From RUG13409 sp045616985 (GTDB lineage Bacteria > Bacillota > Clostridia > Peptostreptococcales > Anaerovoracaceae), in contig JAZLHU010000009.1 in the NCBI GenBank assembly GCA_045616985.1, positions 1 through 30,340 on the forward strand: DNA of 30,340 bases, read 5' to 3'. The notes beneath the pieces were generated by a model, which ran no database searches, had not been told where the DNA came from, and saw only the letters and a program-made list of their open reading frames with translations. Position numbers and translations under genes: made by a program. How positions within the stretch are numbered: position 1 is the stretch's first letter; every line of letters starts with the position of its first letter. Of the stretch, positions 15,341-24,499 are shown in pieces.

Positions 15341-16106
15341 AAATCAGTTCCAATCCGGTAAGTGTAAGGTCTCTGTCGATATAATCTATACAGTCTGTGT
15401 TATCTGCGATCAAATAAGACATACCGCCTGTTGCAACTACGGTAACTTTTTTATCGCAGCCTGTAAGGATCCTGATTTCATCCTTCATCTTTTCAACAAT
15501 ATATTCAACCATTCCTATGTGGCCGTTAATAAGGCCGGACTGCATACACTCGTTGGTATTTCTGCAGATAACGTGACGGGGTTTTTCAAGCTCTATTCTC
15601 GGAAGCTTTGCTGTTTTTTCAACCAGCGCTTCGGAGGATATTTTCATTCCCGGAGCAATTACACCACCCAAAAACTCCGCCTTATCCGAAACCGCACACA
15701 TGGTCGTTGCCGTTCCGAAATCCATAACAATGACAGGGGCAGGATACTTTTCGATTGCCGCAACGGAATTTACTATTCTGTCCGCACCAAGCTGCTTCGG
15801 ATTATCGTATTTTACGATGAGCCCCGTTTTAACTCCCGGGCCTACAACTATCGGTGTTTTATCAAAATATTTTTCACATAAATGCTGAATGGTAAATGTC
15901 AGCGACGGCACTACCGTTGAGAGAATCACATCTTCCACCTGACTGAATGAATAACCGTCCGCCTCAAACATCTGCTTTAATGCTATGCCGTATTCGTCGG
16001 CTGATTTTCTCTGTGACGTTTCAAGTCTCCATCGGCAAAGAAGATCTCTCCCGTCGTAAAGACCGCATACAAGATTTGTGTTTCCTACATCAATTGCCAA
16101 TAACAT
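15324..16106 (-). CDS. coaX: Type III pantothenate kinase
   Basis: This 260-residue enzyme of the ASKHA fold catalyses the first step of coenzyme A synthesis, pantothenate phosphorylation. The phosphate loop is LLAIDVGNTNLVCGLYDG at the N-terminus. The catalytic/substrate segments GADRIVNSVAA and VIVMDFGTATTMCAV are present. A C-terminal VVATGGMSYLIA segment binds nucleotide. Family members need a monovalent cation and are not feedback-inhibited by CoA. It begins 14 nt after the regulator gene and overlaps dusB. Confidence 0.96.
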   Translation of the reverse strand: MLLAIDVGNTNLVCGLYDGRDLLCRWRLETSQRKSADEYGIALKQMFEADGYSFSQVEDVILSTVVPSLTFTIQHLCEKYFDKTPIVVGPGVKTGLIVKYDNPKQLGADRIVNSVAAIEKYPAPVIVMDFGTATTMCAVSDKAEFLGGVIAPGMKISSEALVEKTAKLPRIELEKPRHVICRNTNECMQSGLINGHIGMVEYIVEKMKDEIRILTGCDKKVTVVATGGMSYLIADNTDCIDYIDRDLTLTGLELIYEKNK

Positions 16107-16120
16107 GCTCGCGCCTCCCT

Positions 16121-17299
16121 TCAGAATGGCCCTGCCTCTTTATTGATCCTTGCAACTGCCAGAGCAGTCATAAGTCCGGGCAGTACGCTTGTGGAGCTGA
16201 TATCAACTCCAAGTAATTCTTTTATGTGCCTGAGTCTGTATTGGACCGTATTTGCGTGCACGTCCAGGATCTCCGCCGTTTTATTTGCAGAAAGCCCTGC
16301 ATCTAAAACAAAGGCGTTTAAGGTCTCAAGCAATTGCTTCGTTTTAACGTCCCGTCCGATAAGAAGAGGTTTAATAAGGTCCGTACACTCCTTCTTTACT
16401 GCAGAGTTTCCTCTTGAAAGATGGACCGCATTGTTTACGAACACCATCTCAAATCTGCCGAAGGCTCTTTTGTACGGAAATACCATGGATACAAAGGCTT
16501 CGGATTCCGTTATGAGCCTGAATGCATCGCAGGCATCGTCTACGGACGAAAGTCCGGCAATGCAGAAAAGCTTTTGCGCACCGGAGTCCTTGTGCATGCG
16601 TTCGGCAAACTTTTCCCAATCGTCAAAGCCTGCTTTGTATTCGTCTTCCGATCTTGTTGCAATACCGCAGATCTCATCCTGCTCAAAATTAACTGTTGTT
16701 GTGAGCTTGTTATCGGCTGCAAATTTTGCAAAGGTTTTCTGAGCTTCCTTTTTTCTGATTCCGCTGATAAGAAAAGCTGCCGCTATGTCGGAGGAATTGA
16801 TTTTTATTTCTCCTGCAAGCTTATGTGCAAGCTCGCTGTTTCCTTTTCGGATGGCTCTTAAGAATTCCGACTGCGGATCGCGATTGGGAACATAGTTCCA
16901 CATACCCATGGAAAGCTCAATTATTTCGGCAAGCTTACTGATTTCATCCTGCGTATAGTATTTCTCGTTATCGACCAGCATAAGATAATACTTATTGCCG
17001 GCAATGGAAATAGGTCCCCAATAGGTTGAAACACCGCCCACATCCACAAGTGCGCCCTTTTGCTCTCTGTCCAGATTCTGATTGAACGCGGAGAACACCG
17101 CTTCTTCTATGGTTTTTTCATGTCTGGTTTCCACCGAGAACAAAACATTAAACTCTTCCGAGAAAAGCACTATCTGAAAATTATTATTGATCGCAGCCTG
17201 ACGTGCAGCCTGTTGAAAACCGGTATATTTTTCAAAATTCAGAAGATGAAAGATCGTGCTGTTTATTAAGTTGTTACTGAATGTCGTTTCCGTCTTCAT
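16121..17299 (-). CDS. PucR/CdaR-type transcriptional regulator
   Basis: The C-terminal PucR helix-turn-helix (about residues 330-385 from the chosen start) includes LSANKTAEILDVHANTVQYR and then LRHIKELLGVD. The N-terminal two-thirds is a divergent sensing region without a motif I can assign. The open frame reaches 17344, but the ATG at 17299 (MKTETTFSNNLINST) follows a GGAAG-type site and is preferred, giving 392 residues. Either start overlaps the 3' end of ftsH, so translation is coupled. Members of the family act on purine, glycerate or amino-acid genes. Here the neighbours are ftsH and coaX, so the ligand and targets are unknown. Confidence 0.9.
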   Translation of the reverse strand: MKTETTFSNNLINSTIFHLLNFEKYTGFQQAARQAAINNNFQIVLFSEEFNVLFSVETRHEKTIEEAVFSAFNQNLDREQKGALVDVGGVSTYWGPISIAGNKYYLMLVDNEKYYTQDEISKLAEIIELSMGMWNYVPNRDPQSEFLRAIRKGNSELAHKLAGEIKINSSDIAAAFLISGIRKKEAQKTFAKFAADNKLTTTVNFEQDEICGIATRSEDEYKAGFDDWEKFAERMHKDSGAQKLFCIAGLSSVDDACDAFRLITESEAFVSMVFPYKRAFGRFEMVFVNNAVHLSRGNSAVKKECTDLIKPLLIGRDVKTKQLLETLNAFVLDAGLSANKTAEILDVHANTVQYRLRHIKELLGVDISSTSVLPGLMTALAVARINKEAGPF

Positions 17300-19472
17300 C
17301 TTCTTCCGCTTCCTCTGATGGCTCTTCGTCCAGCGGGATTTCACTTACTATTACCTCGGGAAGCTCTTCCTCGATTTCCGGAGACCCTTCAGGCTCGGGC
17401 TGTTCTTCTGTTTGAGAGATTTCTTCCTGCTGTTCTTCTTCGTAAGCCTTGCCGCCTTCAACACGGAATTTGCCGTCCTTATCAAGAACGGCAACCCTTA
17501 CTCCCGGAGCAGGCTCTGCTGCCTTTCTCTTTTCTTCCGCTTCCTTTTCGGCTCTTATCTTTGCCTCTGCATCCTCAACAAGCTTTCTTTGCGCAGATTT
17601 TACCGCATTGTTTTCCAAAAGCTCGGCAACCGTCTTCGTATTTGTAAAAATCGCTTCAAATTCCTCAGCATCCAGGGTTTCCATTTCAAGAAGAGCTGCG
17701 GCTACTCTGTCCAAAGCTTCTCTGTTATCTTCAAGAAGCTTTCTGGTCTTTGCATAGGATTCGTCTATTATTCTTCTTACCTCATCATCTATCTTTGATG
17801 CCAGACTTTCGGAATAATTCTGCTTACTTGTAAAGTCTCTTCCGAGGAATACCTCTTCTGCATCTGAATAGTTTACAGGGCCGATGGCATCCGTCATACC
17901 GTATTTGGTTACCATATCATGAGCCGTTTTTGTGGCGCGCTCAAGGTCGTTGGATGCGCCTGTTGAAATATCGCCGAGAACAACTGCTTCCGCAACACGT
18001 CCGCCGAGAAGATGAACGATATCCTTTTCCATATCCGACTTTGTTTCGTAGAATCGGTCTTCTTCGGGAAGCTGGAGAGTAAACCCGCCTGCGCGGCCTC
18101 TCGGCATGATCGTTACCTGGTGTACAGGGTCGGAATCAGGTGTTGCACGCATTGCAATTGCGTGACCCGCTTCGTGATACGCCGTAAGAGTTCTTTCCTT
18201 TTCACTCATTACGCGGGAACGCTTCTTGGGCCCCGCAATAACTCTTGTGATTGCTTCTTCAAGGTCGTCCATATGAATGATGGTCCCGTTTCTTCTTGCC
18301 GTAAGAAGAGCAGCCTCGTTCATCATGTTTTCTATGTCTGCGGGGGTAAAGCCCGGAGTTCTCTTTGCAAGGATCTTAAGGTCCACATTCGAATCGACCG
18401 GCTTGTTCTCTGCGTAGAGCTTAAATACCGCTTCTCTTCCCTTAACGTCGGGAGTGGAGATGGTAACCTGTCTGTCGAAACGGCCCGGTCTTAAGATCGC
18501 AGGGTCTAAAACGTCAGGTCTGTTGGTTGCCGCAAGAACGATGATACCTTCGTTTCCGTCAAAGCCATCCATCTCAACAAGAAGCTGGTTTAAGGTCTGC
18601 TCGCGTTCGTCGTTGCCGCCGCCGATACCTGCGCCTCTTCTTCTGCCTACTGCATCGATTTCATCAATGAATACGATGCACGGCGCATTTTTCTTGGCAT
18701 CGGTAAAAAGATCTCTTACTCTGGATGCGCCGACACCCACAAACATTTCAACAAAATCCGAGCCCGAAATGCTGAAGAACGGAACTCCCGCTTCTCCCGC
18801 AACAGCCTTTGAGATGTACGTCTTTCCTGTTCCCGGCGGGCCTACAAGAAGCACGCCTCTTGGAATATGTGCGCCCATCTGCTGATATTTTTTCGGGTTC
18901 TTTAAGTAGTCAACGATTTCCGCAAGCTCCTGCTTTTCCTCTTCGAGCCCCGCAACCTGCTTAAAGGTGATCCTGTTTTTGTCATCGCCCTTGATCATGC
19001 GGGCCTTGGATTTGCCGAAGCTCATAACTCCCTTGCCGCCGCCTCCGAAGCTTCTTATCATCATGATGACGATAATAAACATAAGGATGGTCGGTATCCA
19101 TGAAATTATGCTGCCCAAGATTGAAGACTTAACCGTTGAAACGGTAAGTGTTCCCGCTGCTGCCTGCGGCACGATATACATTTCCGTGAGTACAGCCATG
19201 TCATAAGCAGACGGAATGGTGCATTTAAACATTGTTCCGTCCTTAAGCTGTCCCTGATAGGTAAGGGCTCTTTCGTTTACGGAAACCGAGGTGACCAGCT
19301 CCTTTTCAAGAACTCTTACAAGCTGAGAATATTCATACTCAACTATTGTTTCTTCCTTTCCGAAAAATCCGCCCCCTGTAAGGCTTGTGACAAGCAAGGC
19401 AACAACTAAAAAGATTGCCGCATACATTGCCAGTGCTTTTAAGAAATCAGGTCCTTTTTTATTGTTGTTCAA
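17274..19472 (-). CDS. ftsH: ATP-dependent zinc metalloprotease FtsH
   Basis: This 732-residue membrane-bound AAA+ protease degrades misfolded membrane proteins and regulatory proteins. Membrane helices lie at about 12-32 and 118-139, with an extracytoplasmic segment between. The AAA module has Walker A GPPGTGKT (211-218), Walker B IVFIDE (266-271) and the arginine-finger segment RPGRFDRQ. The zinc site is HEAGH (433-437), with D509 in SNDLERAT as third ligand. The tail after about residue 650 is long and very Glu-rich, an extension beyond typical FtsH. The start codon is TTG at 19472, supported by AGGAGG 9 nt upstream. It is the first gene of the operon, with its own promoter. Confidence 0.97.
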   Translation of the reverse strand: MNNNKKGPDFLKALAMYAAIFLVVALLVTSLTGGGFFGKEETIVEYEYSQLVRVLEKELVTSVSVNERALTYQGQLKDGTMFKCTIPSAYDMAVLTEMYIVPQAAAGTLTVSTVKSSILGSIISWIPTILMFIIVIMMIRSFGGGGKGVMSFGKSKARMIKGDDKNRITFKQVAGLEEEKQELAEIVDYLKNPKKYQQMGAHIPRGVLLVGPPGTGKTYISKAVAGEAGVPFFSISGSDFVEMFVGVGASRVRDLFTDAKKNAPCIVFIDEIDAVGRRRGAGIGGGNDEREQTLNQLLVEMDGFDGNEGIIVLAATNRPDVLDPAILRPGRFDRQVTISTPDVKGREAVFKLYAENKPVDSNVDLKILAKRTPGFTPADIENMMNEAALLTARRNGTIIHMDDLEEAITRVIAGPKKRSRVMSEKERTLTAYHEAGHAIAMRATPDSDPVHQVTIMPRGRAGGFTLQLPEEDRFYETKSDMEKDIVHLLGGRVAEAVVLGDISTGASNDLERATKTAHDMVTKYGMTDAIGPVNYSDAEEVFLGRDFTSKQNYSESLASKIDDEVRRIIDESYAKTRKLLEDNREALDRVAAALLEMETLDAEEFEAIFTNTKTVAELLENNAVKSAQRKLVEDAEAKIRAEKEAEEKRKAAEPAPGVRVAVLDKDGKFRVEGGKAYEEEQQEEISQTEEQPEPEGSPEIEEELPEVIVSEIPLDEEPSEEAEEDEDGNDIQ

Positions 19473-19540
19473 TTACAAATTCCTCCTATAAAATCCCCAA
19501 TATTTTGTCCCTTTGATACAATTTTGAATTTAAGTACCGT

Positions 19541-19569
19541 ATTATATCACATATATAGCAGATTTTCAA
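19541..19569 (-). promoter_or_regulatory. sigma-A-type promoter of the ftsH operon
   Basis: On the minus strand TTGAAA (19569-19564) is separated by exactly 17 bp from TATAAT (19546-19541), with an extended TG motif (TGATATAAT). It lies about 70 bp upstream of the ftsH start. It probably drives ftsH through lysS. Confidence 0.8.
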
Positions 19570-19719
19570 TAAAATAGTAAGGGCGGGTATCATGATTTTT
19601 GTGTGGAGTTTGCCATTTATATTCATTCGAATCCATAATCAGCCAAAGGTTACTAAAATCAGCCCTGAATAGGCACAAGCCAAGAATGGCTGAGTTCTTG
19701 CAAATAAAGTGATTGGCAA

Positions 19720-19756
19720 AGAAAATGCAAGAAGAAATCGAGTATTCTTCTTGCAT
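19720..19756 (-). terminator. Rho-independent terminator downstream of the 1476-residue protein gene
   Basis: ATGCAAGAAGAA (19725-19736) and TTCTTCTTGCAT (19745-19756) form a perfect 12-bp stem with an 8-nt loop. On the minus strand the stem is followed by TTTTC. It lies about 175 bp after the stop codon of the large gene and upstream of the ftsH promoter. Confidence 0.6.
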
Positions 19757-19811
19757 CCTTTAATTCTAGGCTCACATCTGCCAGAAAACTGATTTTTTCA
19801 TTCTGTATTCA

Positions 19812-19836
19812 ATACAAAAATAGGAGGTTTTTGTAT
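19812..19836. repeat. Stem-loop exposing AGGAGG in its loop
   Basis: ATACAAAAA (19812-19820) and TTTTTGTAT (19828-19836) form a perfect 9-bp stem around TAGGAGG on the plus strand. No convincing plus-strand coding region follows: only a 42-codon frame from 19857 that overlaps the large gene antisense. Confidence 0.4.
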
Positions 19837-19930
19837 AGTTTTCTTGCAGGAACATTAATGAAGTATGAAGTTGCAAGAAATACTAAATTTGTCTCAAAGT
19901 TCATTTTTAACCGGTCTCCCGATTTATTGT

Positions 19931-22900
19931 TTAGAATAATACTTCTTTGTTTTTTTGAACTTTATTTTGTATCTTCTTTTCATTGATCGATACGGCATCC
20001 GGCTTTATATCAAGGTAATCCATATCTTCGATACAGATTTCAGCATAAAGATCCTTATCTGCAATACTTTTGAAATTCTTCATTTCTTTTATGTCATGAA
20101 GCTGTTTTACAAAAAAGTCCGCACCCTTGGATTCAATACCCTTGGCAAATATATCATAATTTTTATCTTGATTCTTACAACCGGAAAGAAGCGTACCGTA
20201 CACTATCATGGTTTCTGAATAATCTGCTTCTTCGGCATTAAGAACATCAACACTCTTATTTCCCTTAAGTACATCCAAAACCACCTCGGATGCCTCGAGG
20301 CCCTTAGTCATGAGTTTTTTCGTTTCTTCACCGCACTTTCCGGCAGTCAAAATCTCCCGTGTAAGCTTTTGCAAATCTTCCAGATTCTTAACAGCAGTTC
20401 CCAGTTGTATTTTCTTAGCCTGAGCCTTGATTACGGCATTCATATCTTCAACTTTTATTTCGTCCTGTCTAAAAGCTTCTTTTTTGAACTCACCCAAAGT
20501 TGTGTCTGTATATTCCTTGATTCTCTTTGCCATATCCAGACGAATTTTTGCATTCTCATTCGGCTTTTTCTCTTTTGATTTATAGGCAATATAATTATCT
20601 GCACATTCTTTGATGGCTTCAAGATTTACACGCAGTTTGAAAAGATCACTTTCTGACGGATTTTCACTGATATTTTGAGTATTCTTGACAAAGTTGTTTA
20701 CCGCATTTTGAAGCATTGCAAATTGATTGGAGCCTTTACCCCAAATTGTCTTTTGTGAATTTGCAATTTCAGAAGCAAATTTTGAATATTCCTCATTGTT
20801 AATCTTTAAGCTTGCCGAATTGATTCCGGTCAGAACATCAGTTTTTTCAAATCTGAATGGCGGTTTATCTTCTTTTTTCGCTTCCTTCTCTTCCTTTTTT
20901 CTCAAATTTTCTGCTGCAGTGTGTTTTAAATTGTTTGTGTTTTCGAAAACAGTATGGAATGTATTTGTGCCCTTGCATAAATCAGGAAGATTAAGTTTAG
21001 AGATTTCTTCCTCATTCATAGCTTTAATCTTATCGAGAGCAATATATTCCTTAACAGCATGAAGCCTTTCAAGTGCTGCCGCAATTTCCGGCTGAAGCAG
21101 TCCGGTTTCCTTTAGGCTTGCAGAAAATGCACTGTCACTTACAGACATTAAGTTATTTGCAAGCTTCTGAGGCATAAACTTAATGTCATCCAGCATAACT
21201 TCAACCCGAGATTTTCCGTTATAATCCGGGCGACGCCTTATTGTTCCGAAAGAAAAATCGTTATCAATTCCCTGAAGACCTATGATTTTAGTTTTGTCTT
21301 CGTTGAAAATATAGAACATATTCTTTCCGTTGCGGTCAACGTTTCCGCAGATATAATCCAAAACCTGAATCTTTGCCGTATCCGCAACAAGACTTGGCGC
21401 ATAAGGATTATCCTCTATGCTTTCAACATCTTCAGGCATCAATTTGTCCACATCAACGCCCTTGGCATTTGCCATGAAAACGCCTTTAATAATCTTGCCG
21501 TTGTCATTAAGCTCCATCGGCACAGATTGTGCCAAAATCTCGGGCATGCCAAAAAGATTTGCAAGCTTCGACATCGCAATATTCCGACCGGTAATATCGG
21601 TGCCTTTGCAAGCCTGAATCTCGTCACCATACTGGAAAAACATAGTGGCAAGATCATCTTCAGGAAGCTCCATGTTAATATACTTCTCGTAGAGCGAGTC
21701 AGCTATATTATCAAGACTGATTTGCAGTTTTTCTGCCAGCTCCTTTGCAACAGGAAGAGTTTTTGAATAATCGCAGGCTCTTCTCAGCAATTTATCTCTA
21801 TCGTGCACATTATTGAAGATGTAATCGTTGATCATGTGATCCACAAGAATGCCATCTTCTCCAAATTCCCGCTTAAACCCTGCAAACGCCTTTTCAACAT
21901 AAGGCCTAAGTTCTTCTCCGTATGTGAACTTTTTTTCGTTTGTAAAGAATCCTTTTACTGTTTTCCCGTTTTCTTCATAACTGAGTGCATAACGTTTATT
22001 GGACTTTTCGCCAACAGAGCTAAGCACCTTGCCGCTTATATCAACTCTTCTGCTTCGTCCATATTCAATAGCATCAGGAAGGCTGTATTGAGTGCTTGGA
22101 TTAATGTTCGTCAGGGCTGCAATATCATTCGAAAGCATTGACTTTATGCGTCCTGTTATTACCGGCATTACAGAATGCTTATACGCTGTCTTCTCCGCAT
22201 TAAGCGTTTCTGAAGCTCTAAGTGATTCGTTGTATGCAGAAATCAAATCAGCAAAGTCCTTTTCACTCATCTGCTTAAAAAGACCATTATCATCTCGCTG
22301 ATAAAGCCTGTTGGTTATTTCATTTAGGCTCTCAAGGCTATGGATATAATCTTCGCACTCATTGCTCAGCTCCTCGTCCTTTGCCGTTTCGCTCTTCGCC
22401 TTATTAAGCAATGCTTCAAGGTTAAGCCTTATGTCTGTTTGCCTGCTTCCCTGCGGATGCACTTTAATCAAGGATCCGATTTCTTCATGGAGCTTGTCGT
22501 CTGTCAGGGCAGACTCGGACATTTTCTGTGCCTGATTAAGCCTGTCTTTCGAAGGAAGAGTATCTGCACCGAAAAAATGTTCAATGGATTTTTCATACTG
22601 TTTTTCAGCAACAGTAAAAGCAAGCTCAACATCTTTGCAGAAATTTTCAAAGTCATTAAGTATATATTTATACGAGCCGTTTTCCTCCGGGTGCTCTCGT
22701 GCAATCCGAATTTTATCAAATGCTTCGCTGAGCTTATTCCTGTACGGTTCAATACCGTCTTGACCCATTCCCTGCATAGATTCGCCCAAAAGCTTGTATA
22801 ATTCAACGCCTGATTTTACAACATCACAAACATAAGGGTAATTTATTTTTGAAGGTTTAACCTGACCCTTTTCAAAAAAAGTTCCCTCCTGCTGGGCAAC

Positions 22901-24361
22901 ATATTCAACATGAAGCTTAAGAACAGGCCTAAACGTATTGGCATAGGCCACATCCCTATACGCATTCTTGCTATCAGGATTTGAAGCAAATTCCAAAACC
23001 GGCGTTGTAATAAGGTCTTTTCCGTTATCGCTGTGAACCTCAACAATACCATTGCATTGATCATCATAGAGATAAATACTTCGCTGAGTATTGAGATAAT
23101 CCGTTAGCCTTACTCCCTTATCGGTGATACTTTTTTCTCGAAAAACTTTATAATTGTGCAGCGCATATTTATTTGCAATTTCAGCAAGCTGAGTATTGAG
23201 CAATTCCTCTGCCTGCGGAATTCGCTTTCCAAGATCAACAATTCTCTCTTGATATTCCGCACTTGCAAGCTCCCAGTTTTTTTGTAATTCCGCAGCTTCC
23301 TTATTATCAACTTCCAGACCCGGCATATTAAGAGTTACATTGATTTTTGCATTTCCTGCTATTGGCCAATTGTCATTGAGCGCCCTTGTAAACCTATCTG
23401 ATTGTTGTATCTGCTCCTTGTATTGCCTGATGATTTCGTCGTAATTCTCAGGATTTTTAAGCGCCCTAAGAAGCTTTCCCGGATGAGTCTTGTTATATAT
23501 TTCCAAATACTTTTTTGAAAGATCTTTATATTCTGCCGAAGCCTTAATTCCATCCCACAGCCCATTATCATAAATGACTTGACCGCCAAATGCAGCCTGA
23601 GCTGTTCTGTCTGCCAATTCATCAAGAATATCATATCCTTCAAAGTTAAGCTCTTTTTGAAAATCAAATATTATCTTTTCATACGCACTGATTTCAAGAA
23701 GCAATGGCTCGCGCTCCTCTTGAGGTGCATCCTTTGATAAAGCATTAAACTTTTCATTTGCAATTGTCAGATCTTTTCGGCATTTTGCAATATACAAAGT
23801 GCCGACAAGAGCGGGCTCTTCATCTTGAATTTCTTTTATTCCCATAGGTACCGGATGCGAAGTGGCCTTATTCAAAAGTCTGACAGCTGCAGTCGTATTA
23901 AACCAATTGGGATGGTCTGCAACTGATGTGAGCTTAACAGCTTCCTTTACACACTTTGACCCATTGTCGATCAATTCATTTAAAGCACTTGGATTACCGT
24001 TTTCATAATCCTGTAAAGCCTTAATTGCCTTTTGCCTTCCGAAAGATACGGCTTTCATCATATTTGTACCGCGTTTTTCATCATTACCCGGAAAATCCCT
24101 GATAAACCATATCTTTTTCCAATTCTTTGCATTGCTGCTTCCGGGAGAGGATCCGTTTTCCATATTACATAGATTATCTTCGGACAGGATTGCGCCTAAA
24201 ACCGCAAGCATGCAAAGATCCGTGGACATGCCCTTGGGGACTATGTATGAATCCTCAGGTTTGTCTGCAGAGCCTGCAACAAGTCCTTCCATATAACTCT
24301 TTGGAGCGAGCATGGATTTGAGCATCTGATCATAAAGTAATTCGTTTCTTTCCGGTGCCAT
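19931..24361 (-). CDS. Very large uncharacterised protein with a kinase-like catalytic core (1476 aa)
   Basis: I do not recognise the family. It has no signal peptide or membrane helix and is largely helical and charged, so it is probably cytoplasmic. Residues about 945-1040 resemble the PI3/4-kinase, HipA and FAM20 type of kinase fold: KLANLFGMPEILAQSVPMEL, then GKIIKGVFM (K about 959), then a catalytic-loop-like CGNVDRNGKNMF (D1009, N1014), then LQGIDNDFSFG (D1033, D1035) as metal-binding site. Residues about 770-800 (KRYALSYEENGKTVKGFFT) could be an N-lobe hairpin. GAGG lies 8 nt before the ATG. It is a single-gene unit between unrelated housekeeping genes and is more AT-rich than ftsH by eye, which suggests acquisition. 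A kinase-type toxin or effector is possible but not shown. Confidence 0.8.
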   Translation of the reverse strand: MAPERNELLYDQMLKSMLAPKSYMEGLVAGSADKPEDSYIVPKGMSTDLCMLAVLGAILSEDNLCNMENGSSPGSSNAKNWKKIWFIRDFPGNDEKRGTNMMKAVSFGRQKAIKALQDYENGNPSALNELIDNGSKCVKEAVKLTSVADHPNWFNTTAAVRLLNKATSHPVPMGIKEIQDEEPALVGTLYIAKCRKDLTIANEKFNALSKDAPQEEREPLLLEISAYEKIIFDFQKELNFEGYDILDELADRTAQAAFGGQVIYDNGLWDGIKASAEYKDLSKKYLEIYNKTHPGKLLRALKNPENYDEIIRQYKEQIQQSDRFTRALNDNWPIAGNAKINVTLNMPGLEVDNKEAAELQKNWELASAEYQERIVDLGKRIPQAEELLNTQLAEIANKYALHNYKVFREKSITDKGVRLTDYLNTQRSIYLYDDQCNGIVEVHSDNGKDLITTPVLEFASNPDSKNAYRDVAYANTFRPVLKLHVEYVAQQEGTFFEKGQVKPSKINYPYVCDVVKSGVELYKLLGESMQGMGQDGIEPYRNKLSEAFDKIRIAREHPEENGSYKYILNDFENFCKDVELAFTVAEKQYEKSIEHFFGADTLPSKDRLNQAQKMSESALTDDKLHEEIGSLIKVHPQGSRQTDIRLNLEALLNKAKSETAKDEELSNECEDYIHSLESLNEITNRLYQRDDNGLFKQMSEKDFADLISAYNESLRASETLNAEKTAYKHSVMPVITGRIKSMLSNDIAALTNINPSTQYSLPDAIEYGRSRRVDISGKVLSSVGEKSNKRYALSYEENGKTVKGFFTNEKKFTYGEELRPYVEKAFAGFKREFGEDGILVDHMINDYIFNNVHDRDKLLRRACDYSKTLPVAKELAEKLQISLDNIADSLYEKYINMELPEDDLATMFFQYGDEIQACKGTDITGRNIAMSKLANLFGMPEILAQSVPMELNDNGKIIKGVFMANAKGVDVDKLMPEDVESIEDNPYAPSLVADTAKIQVLDYICGNVDRNGKNMFYIFNEDKTKIIGLQGIDNDFSFGTIRRRPDYNGKSRVEVMLDDIKFMPQKLANNLMSVSDSAFSASLKETGLLQPEIAAALERLHAVKEYIALDKIKAMNEEEISKLNLPDLCKGTNTFHTVFENTNNLKHTAAENLRKKEEKEAKKEDKPPFRFEKTDVLTGINSASLKINNEEYSKFASEIANSQKTIWGKGSNQFAMLQNAVNNFVKNTQNISENPSESDLFKLRVNLEAIKECADNYIAYKSKEKKPNENAKIRLDMAKRIKEYTDTTLGEFKKEAFRQDEIKVEDMNAVIKAQAKKIQLGTAVKNLEDLQKLTREILTAGKCGEETKKLMTKGLEASEVVLDVLKGNKSVDVLNAEEADYSETMIVYGTLLSGCKNQDKNYDIFAKGIESKGADFFVKQLHDIKEMKNFKSIADKDLYAEICIEDMDYLDIKPDAVSINEKKIQNKVQKNKEVLF

Positions 24362-24409
24362 TTTTAATACCTCACGATTTCTTTTATCAATATTTTTAGT
24401 CTTTAATGC

Positions 24410-24420
24410 ATTATATTATA
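24410..24420 (-). promoter_or_regulatory. -10 region of the 1476-residue protein gene (two overlapping TATAAT boxes)
   Basis: On the minus strand two TATAAT hexamers overlap by one base (24420-24415 and 24415-24410), about 50 bp upstream of the ATG. No good -35 box is visible. It diverges from the plus-strand promoter at 24454-24462. Confidence 0.5.
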
Positions 24421-24453
24421 TCAAAAAAGTGTTTCATTTTCGTTTCTATTTTA

Positions 24454-24462
24454 TGTTATAAT
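24454..24462 (+). promoter_or_regulatory. Extended -10 promoter of the DUF1846 gene
   Basis: TGTTATAAT is an extended -10 element 38 bp before the ATG at 24500. No clear -35 box is seen, as is common for extended -10 promoters. Confidence 0.6.
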
Positions 24463-24499
24463 GTGTGAGTTAGTTTTAAATTATTTTACGAGGTTCCCC

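Larger units (their letters stand above)
19473..19930. other. 458-bp intergenic region between ftsH and the 1476-residue protein gene
   Basis: No convincing gene is seen here. It holds the ftsH promoter (19541-19569), a terminator-like hairpin (19720-19756), a second stem-loop with AGGAGG in its loop (19812-19836) and several scattered CTTGCA/TGCAAG motifs. A 69-codon minus-strand frame overlapping the hairpin has no ribosome binding site and a composition unlike a gene. Confidence 0.6.

Noticed and set aside
19547..19756. Minus-strand 69-codon frame between ftsH and the large gene
   Set aside because: It begins inside the terminator hairpin, has no ribosome binding site and a composition unlike a protein.
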